64,000 bases of DNA from Alitta virens (Eukaryota; Annelida; Polychaeta; Phyllodocida; Nereididae), in contig OW028576.1 in NCBI GenBank assembly GCA_932294295.1, positions 47,586,628 to 47,650,627 on the forward strand, given 5' to 3'. Position 1 is the stretch's first letter. Every line of letters starts with the position of its first letter. The notes below the pieces were generated by a model that made no database searches, was not told the origin of the DNA, and saw nothing but the letters and a program-made list of their open reading frames with translations. Shown here one piece after another: positions 58,101 to 64,000 of this stretch. A program made the translations under genes and the position numbers.

Positions 58101-60608
58101 AGTTAGCCCATCAGGTGCAGAAATACAGGTTGTGAAGTCCTAATCCACCCACCCACCCACCAGCACAGATGTGAGTAACTATACTGATTGAAACATAATA
58201 TAACTAATAACTGGCCCTAACTGATAGAAATTGTACATCATTGCATACGTTTAGTTTCATTAAAAACGCCCTGTCAAATGAACCTAGACAAAGCTAGTCA
58301 ACTTCTTCTGCTATACAATGCTACCTGCCACTAAACAGAACTGTCTGGCTATATCTGGCTACTTAAAGCCGGATCTAAAAGTACATATTTATGATTTATT
58401 AGATAAATTGCTTACATTTACCAAGATTTATATTTTTTAGTAAGCCAACTATAAGCTAGGAGTAGGCAGAAGTGGCTGGCTTTAGCCAATTATAGCTGTA
58501 TAGAGTCAACCGTATTTTATGACTGTATATATATGGCTAATCACTATTGGCAACATGTTAATTAACTATTACCTGACTACATTAATATAACATAAGCTAT
58601 GATATATTGCATATTGATTTGTTTCCTATTTTGAGTTACCCCATGAGTGCTATAAACAAGTTTTCCACACTTCATGTGAATATTTAATAAGCTGTAAACA
58701 ACACGTAATGGCATATTAGCATGTCAAGTCTTAAAATTGTGGCAGATATATGTTTTGAAAGTTGCTTATTATAATTTTATTTTCAGTGGTATTGATAAAA
58801 TGTTTTTACAAGTGCCTCGCCTGTAAAATGCGCTGATTAGCTCTCTCAAAAATTCCGGTAGATGCCATTTATTGATCAGACACATTATATGTTGCTGTCA
58901 AAATATATTAAAATAAATAAAAAATAAATATATATAAAAAAAATAATTATATATCCTATTTTTTTATTTCTGTCTAACGCGCAGTACTTTATCAAAATCC
59001 AAAATAATGGGAATTACAAGATCTTCCATATAGAAATGTTTGATTAAATCTAGTTGTATACCTTTGTCGCTACCTTTAAACAAACCATACAAACTATATA
59101 TAGACCTATAATTATTATATATTTATTTTATTTTTATTTATTTTTTATTCACACATTAAAATACATTGGTGTTATTAGTAAAAACATTAATAGACAGGCC
59201 TGAGCCTATGTCTACTTAATATCAATTACAGAAAATAAAATTGTTCATGTCTAAAAGCTCTTGCTGATTAAAACCATCAATATTAAAATCACCCTCTATT
59301 TCACCTTTTAATTCCATGATTTGATAAGCCACTGCTGCACTATCTTCATAATTGACTTTAAAAACATTCGTCAACCCAGGTATACTCCTAAATAGTAAAT
59401 TTCTTACATCACAGTCTGAGGCTTTTGCTCATCTCATTTAGGTTAGCACCAACAATACTGTTGGGAGTATTGGTAGCGGTATATATATTGTTTCCCTTTT
59501 TGCCAATGGTTTTAGTTTGTACTCAATTTTTTTTAACAATAATGTGTCTAGTGTAGTGTTGCCCTATAATTTTTAGAACATAACACGCAAAATGTGAGAT
59601 CAGTGCTTTGAAATACTGCTAAATTGCCCCATTTACTCTTTGTGCTATTACCCATAGGATATATAACTAGACAAAATGGGCTTTGGAATGGAGATTGTCT
59701 GCCATGGTAAATTCCCAAGGCAAATGTAGATTAATTTCTACATTCATGCATTTGGATAAAAACAAACTTCCACAGCTATGGGAATAAAGGATACATTGTG
59801 CAGTTGTGCCACCGTTACCATGGAAACCCTGCTTTTAGAAGTGCATAGACAAATAATAAAGGAATAAACTTATTATTTTGCTCATACACCGAATTCTGAA
59901 GTAACAAGATCCAAAATTGACTCACAAACCAAAATAAAAATAAAAAATTATATTGTGAAAATACGTTCTGTAATATTGCCATTTTGTTAAAAGTAATAAT
60001 CCGACCGTTGTGTAGATATTTTGGTGATATTTTATGGTATATATTACTTCAAATATTGCATGTGGAATTCTGTCAAAATATTCTGGAAACAAATATTTGG
60101 CTAAATCATTTGAAATAACTGCAGTAAAAAAGGAAAGATAAACCATATATATATATGTAGATAAAATCGTGCTTTGAATTTAATGCTTATAACTTGTCGT
60201 ATGTCGTATCTATTTTTAGAAGCACGTTATTAAAGTCGTGTCTTGAGAAGATGTATTTCAAAAACGTATGTTTGATAAGTACGGGTTACATATCAGAATA
60301 AGTAAATCCTCTTACAACTGCCTATTAATGCCAGAAGCCATCTGGTTTCATGGCCAAAGTGCCTTTTTGTGCAGTTTGCAGGTCCTGGGTACGAATCCAA
60401 GAATTATATAATGCATGTATTTGAAATGGTTCAGAAAATTAAAACCGAGTATGGTAATAAAAATGGCAAAATATTGAATTGTATCTGGCCTTCAGCCTGT
60501 ACATGTTATCCTAATGGACAAGCTCAATCGACTTACAACCCTTGCCAGGCCTGTTCAAGCATGGATCTTTCTCAACTCCCCGGAGAGCATGCAGCTGAGC
60601 AGCCATAG
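55174..60608 (+). CDS. Third gene, 5' part: two-codon first exon, exon 2, possible terminal exon
   Basis: 55174-55179 encodes Met-Glu in an ACCATGG context with donor GTAAGT. 57182-57219 has a good acceptor (ATATTTTCAG) and donor (GTAAGT). Joined, they read MEVLSVPGLAAADP and end in phase 2. A frame open from 60306 to TAA at 60608 can be entered from an acceptor at 60334 in the matching phase, giving about 91 more codons that include HVFEMVQKIKTEYGNKNGK and a Cys-rich stretch near CTCYPNGQ. The protein is not recognised. The first two exons are fairly well supported; the third is weak, and the real downstream exons may lie beyond the window. Confidence 0.4.
55500..55960 (+). mobile_element. 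5'-truncated LINE, C-terminal end of reverse-transcriptase ORF
   Basis: The ORF 55555-55830 reads MYKIKNKMAPLYLQEIF, later KKSLRYYGEKLLAHIP and a final LSSFKSAV. This is the pattern of the tail after the reverse-transcriptase domain in many non-LTR elements (MYKI-hydrophobic-PxYL, SLRYxGxxLW, L-SFK). It ends with AATAAATAAAA near 55943. It lies in intron 1 of gene 3. Confidence 0.7.
56294..56598 (+). mobile_element. MITE family A copy in gene 3 intron 1
   Basis: 305 bp; ends GGGCATGTGCAG and CTGTACTTTTTCC; flanked by runs of eight or nine A, consistent with an 8-bp duplication. Confidence 0.88.
57182..57219 (+). CDS. Gene 3 exon 2
   Basis: 38 bases between a clean acceptor and the donor CAA/GTAAGT; GC-rich relative to its surroundings. 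Reads VLSVPGLAAADP in frame with the Met-Glu exon. Confidence 0.5.
57506..57805 (+). mobile_element. MITE family A copy in gene 3 intron 2
   Basis: 300 bp, flanked by a perfect 8-bp duplication AAAAAAGT (57498-57505 and 57806-57813). Confidence 0.93.
58007..58161 (+). mobile_element. SINE-B copy, 5' truncated
   Basis: Begins within the anticodon arm; flanked by the perfect 13-bp duplication AGCACAGATGTGA (57994-58006 and 58162-58174); (ACCC)n tail. Confidence 0.93.
58180..59150. other. Gene-free stretch (gene 3 intron if the gene is real)
   Basis: AT-rich with A/T runs at 58910-58960 and 59100-59150; nothing coding seen. Confidence 0.45.
59160..59450 (-). mobile_element. Retroelement 3' end remnant, reverse strand
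   Basis: On the reverse strand a frame is open for about 70 codons, including RNLLFRSIPGLTNVFKVNYE, and ends FIFCN-stop near 59222. It is followed by an A-rich tail with repeated AATAAA at 59105-59150. Resembles the 26.7-27.05 kb fragment in acidic ending and tail structure. Confidence 0.4.
60335..60608 (+). CDS. Gene 3 possible terminal exon
   Basis: Acceptor TAATGCCAG; phase fits exon 2; no stop for about 91 codons in AT-rich DNA; ends HAAEQP. Part of the sequence near 60375-60400 resembles a tRNA B-box (GGGTACGAATCC), so it may instead be SINE-derived. Confidence 0.28.
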
Positions 60609-60729
60609 TCAGCTAGGGACTTAACAATCACTGTCCACAACTTCCCATTTACATCTGTGTGGACTGGATTATATTTTAAAAAAAACAGATAAAAAAAAAA
60701 TTATAATATCATTTGGTAAAATGGGCAAA

Positions 60730-60800
60730 TGGTGGGGGCTAGAACCCGCAAACTTTGTTTTGCGTGCGAGTGCCTTGACCTCAACCAAGTAGAGCTCAGC
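60730..60800 (-). repeat. tRNA-like fragment, reverse strand
   Basis: The opposite strand reads GAGCTCTACTTGGTTGAGG (A-box-like) and GCGGGTTCTAGCCCCC (B-box-like). Probably the head of another SINE. Confidence 0.35.
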
Positions 60801-61242
60801 ACCTCTAATACAATCTATTTGGTGCTACTGTATATGTCAGGCCGATGACACCAACGTTGGGTCGACGTTGAGCTAAGGTCAGGCCAACGCTATACTTAAC
60901 ATTCCATCTCGATTAATAATAATAATGCTGTTAGGGAAATGAGAATATTTTTGTGAAAAGATTATGCCTATAAATATATATAGGAGATTGGTATTTAGTT
61001 CAGAATGGCCCAACCTACTCAGGAGAACATCATGTAATGAGACCTATTGGATCTAATGTCACAGATGTAATAGATGAAATTACACGCGATAGCGTGACAT
61101 TTTACTGTTGTTAAGGTCGAATGTTAGGAAAGGTCTATGGTCCCCGGATGATATATGACTAATTTTGGTTGATTGAGATTAAGGTTCAATGGGTTCATAT
61201 AACAATGGTAATCTACTGTATTCCTCAAACTACACTCCCCGC

Positions 61243-64000
61243 ACTGTTTATGAGCCACATCTCTGTGGGTGCATGAATTCAAAGCCCAGTCCCTGCACTG
61301 TTTAAGAGCCACATCTCAGTCCCTGTCTCATCACATGAGATGTACTCATCACCATTTTATCCATGGTAGTGACTGTGGGTGCATGGATTCAAAGCCCTCT
61401 CCCTGCAATGTTTATGAGCCACATCTCAGTCCCTGTCCTATCACATGGGATGTACTCATCCTCATCTCATCCATGGTAATGACTGTGGGTGTATGGGTTC
61501 AAAGCCCATTCCCTGCACTGTTTATGAACCACATTTTCCCTGTCCTATCACATGGGATGTACTCATCCTCATCTCATCCATGGTAGTGTCTGTGGGTGTA
61601 TGGGTTCAAAGCCCATTCCCTGCACTGTTTATGAACCACATTTTCCCTGTCCCATCGCATGGGATGTACTCATCCTCATCTCATCCATGGTAGTGACTGT
61701 GGGTGCATGGGTTAAAAGCCCACTCCCTGCACTGTTTATGAGCCACATCTCAGTCCCTGTCCCATCACATGGGATGTACTCATCACCATCTCATCCATGG
61801 TAGTGACTGTGGGTGCATGGGTTAAAAGCCCACTCCCTGCACTGTTTATGAGCCACATCTCAGTCCCTGTCCCATCACATGGGATGTACTCATCACCATC
61901 TCATCCATGGTAGTGACTGTGGGTGCATGGGTTAAAAGCCCACTCCCTGCACTGTTTATGAGCCACATCTCAGTCCCTGTCCCATCACATGGGATGTACT
62001 CATCACCATCTCATCCATGGTAGTGACTGTGGGTGCATGGGTTAAAAGCCCACTCCCTGCACTGTTTATGAGCCACATCTCAGTCCCTGTCCCATCACAT
62101 GGGATGTACTCATCACCATCTCATCCATGGTAGTGACTGTGGGTGCATGGGTTAAAAGCCCACTCCCTGCACTGTTTATGAGCCACATCTCAGTCCCTGT
62201 CCCATCGCATGGGATGTACTCATCCTCATCTCATCCATGGTAGTGAATGTGGGTGCATGCATTCAAAGCCCACTCCCTGCTTTGTTTATGAACCACATTT
62301 TCCCTGTCCCATCACATGGGATGTACTCATCACCATCTCATCCATGGTAGTGACAGTGGGTGCATGGGTTAAAAGCTCACTCCCTGCTTTGCTTATGAGC
62401 CACATCTCAGTCCCTGTCCCATCACATGGGATGTACTCATCACCATCTCATCCATGGTAGTGACAGTGGGTGCATGGGTTAAAAGCCCACTCCCTGCTTT
62501 GCTTATGAGCCACATCTCAGTCCCTGTCCCATCACATGGGATGTACTCATCACCATCTCATCCATGGTAGTGACAGTGGGTGCATGGGTTAAAAGCCCAC
62601 TCCCTGCTTTGCTTATGAGCCACATCTCAGTCCCTGTCCCATCACATGGGATGTACTCATCACCATCTCATCCATGGTAGTGACAGTGGGTGCATGGGTT
62701 AAAAGCCTGCTTTGCTTATGAGCCACATCTCAGTCCCTGTCCCATCACATGGGATGTACTCATCATCTTCTCATCCATGGTAGTGACAGTGGGTGCATGG
62801 GTTAAAAGCCCACTCCCTGCTTTGCTTATGAGCCACATCTCAGTCCCTGTCCCATCACATGGGATGTACTCATCATCTTCTCATCCATGGTAGTGACAGT
62901 GGGTGCATGGGTTAAAAGCCCACTCCCTGCTTTGCTTATGAGCCACATCTCAGTCCCTGTCCCATCACATGGGATGTACTCATCATCTTCTCATCCATGG
63001 TAGTGACAGTGGGTGCATGGGTTAAAAGCCCACTCCCTGCTTTGCTTATGAGCCACATCTCAGTCCCTATCCATCACATGGGATGTACTCATCATCTTCT
63101 CATCCATGGTAGTGACAGTGGGTGCATGGGTTAAAAGCCCACTCCCTGCTTTGCTTATGAGCCACATCTCAGTCCCTGTCCCATCACATGGGATGTACTC
63201 ATCACCATCTCATCCATGGTAGTGACAGTGGGTGCATGGGTTAAAAGCCCACTCCCTGCTTTGCTTATGAGCCACATCTCAGTCCCTGTCCCATCACATG
63301 GGATGTACTCATCATCTTCTCATCCATGGTAGTGACAGTGGGTGCATGGGTTAAAAGCCCACTCCCTGCTTTGCTTATGAGCCACATCTCAGTCCCTGTC
63401 CCATCATATGGGATGTACTCATCACCATCTCATCCATGGTAGTGACAGTGGGTGCATGGGTTAAAAGCCCACTCCCTGCTTTGCTTATGAGCCACATCTC
63501 AGTCCCTGTCCCATCACATGGGATGTACTCATCATCTTCTCATCCATGGTAGTGACAGTGGGTGCATGGGTTAAAAGCCCACTCCCTGCACTGTTTATGA
63601 GCCACATCTCAGTCCCTGTCCCATCACATGGGATGTACTCATCACCATCTCATCCATGGTAGTGAATGTGGGTGCATGCATTCAAAGCCCACTCCCTGCT
63701 TTGTTTATGAACCACATTTTCCCTGTCCTATCACATGGGATGTACTCATCCTCATCTCATCCATGGTAATGACTGTGGGGTTATGGGTTCAAAGCCCATT
63801 CCCTGCACTGTTTATGAACCACATTTTCCCTGTCCTATCACATGGGATGTACTCATCCTCATCTCATCCATGGTAGTGAATGTGGGTGCATGCATTCAAA
63901 GCCCACTCCCTGCTTTGTTTATGAGCCACATCTCAGTCCCTGTCCCATCTCACTGGATGTACTCATCACCATCTCATCCATGGTAGTGAATGTGGGTGCA
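61243..64000. repeat. 110-bp satellite array, about 25 units, open at right edge
   Basis: Unit spacing is 110 bp with some 107-bp units (counted at CCATGG: 61361, 61471, 61578, 61685, 61795, 61905). Two block types: CTGCACTGTTTATGAGCC (about 61.7-62.2 kb) and CTGCTTTGCTTATGAGCC (about 62.38-63.55 kb); the 107-bp type has GAACCACATTTTCCC. The many open frames (M-GCTHPHLIHG type) result from the repeat. Confidence 0.97.

Noticed and set aside
61269..63986. Chain of 80-100-codon ORFs with repeated MGCTHPHLIHG
   Set aside because: They are read from the 110/107-bp satellite, whose unit length is not a multiple of three; no gene features.

Overview
The window is AT-rich, intron-rich animal DNA full of small mobile elements and tandem repeats. 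No single-exon gene is visible. The main gene encodes an amyloid precursor protein (APP) family member with all twelve E1 cysteines, an E2 domain, a transmembrane segment and a YENPTY tail, and without a Kunitz domain. That points to a bilaterian, probably a marine invertebrate (lophotrochozoan or invertebrate deuterostome); the species cannot be fixed from sequence alone.

Layout. 1-27,300 has no certain gene and is probably the large first intron and/or upstream region of APP. It holds a 17-bp minisatellite (5.18-5.84 kb), a degenerate 13-14-bp minisatellite (7.95-8.58 kb), SINE fragments, MITEs, an inverted repeat pair (18.1-18.9 kb), one orphan exon-like ORF (15.3 kb) and many RFX X-box-like palindromes. 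27,328-42,683 holds 14 coding exons of APP on the plus strand. They join in phase into 736 codons plus stop; only the signal-peptide exon is missing. 46.9-52.3 kb holds a second plus-strand gene, assembled here from four coding exons, encoding an unrecognised 243-residue basic, helical protein. At 55.2 kb a third gene appears to start with a two-codon first exon; its exon 2 is clear and a possible terminal exon lies at 60.3-60.6 kb. From about 61.24 kb to the right edge is a 110-bp satellite of roughly 25 units that runs out of the window.

Mobile DNA. Family A is a roughly 300-bp MITE with nine copies or fragments; five copies have exact or one-mismatch 8-bp target duplications with resolved sequence, and a sixth has an A-run duplication. 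Family B is a roughly 310-bp repeat with six copies. A 569-bp hAT-like element, a 220-bp long-TIR element (two copies), several hairpin MITEs, two tRNA-derived SINE families and four 3' ends of LINE-like elements are also present.

Most interesting observations: (1) intron-borne tandem repeats that look as if they were seeded by splice junctions, with the APP acidic-exon donor region repeated downstream and the gene-2 exon-3 acceptor region repeated upstream; (2) a SINE whose 14-bp target duplication copies an intact 5' splice site; (3) a possible alternative terminal exon inside the E2 domain of APP that would give a secreted, truncated protein; (4) an APP that keeps the GxxxGxxxG spacing of the vertebrate A-beta region, the VEVD caspase motif and an S/T-P site, but has lost the E1 copper ligands; (5) at least eleven X-box-like palindromes around APP and gene 2.
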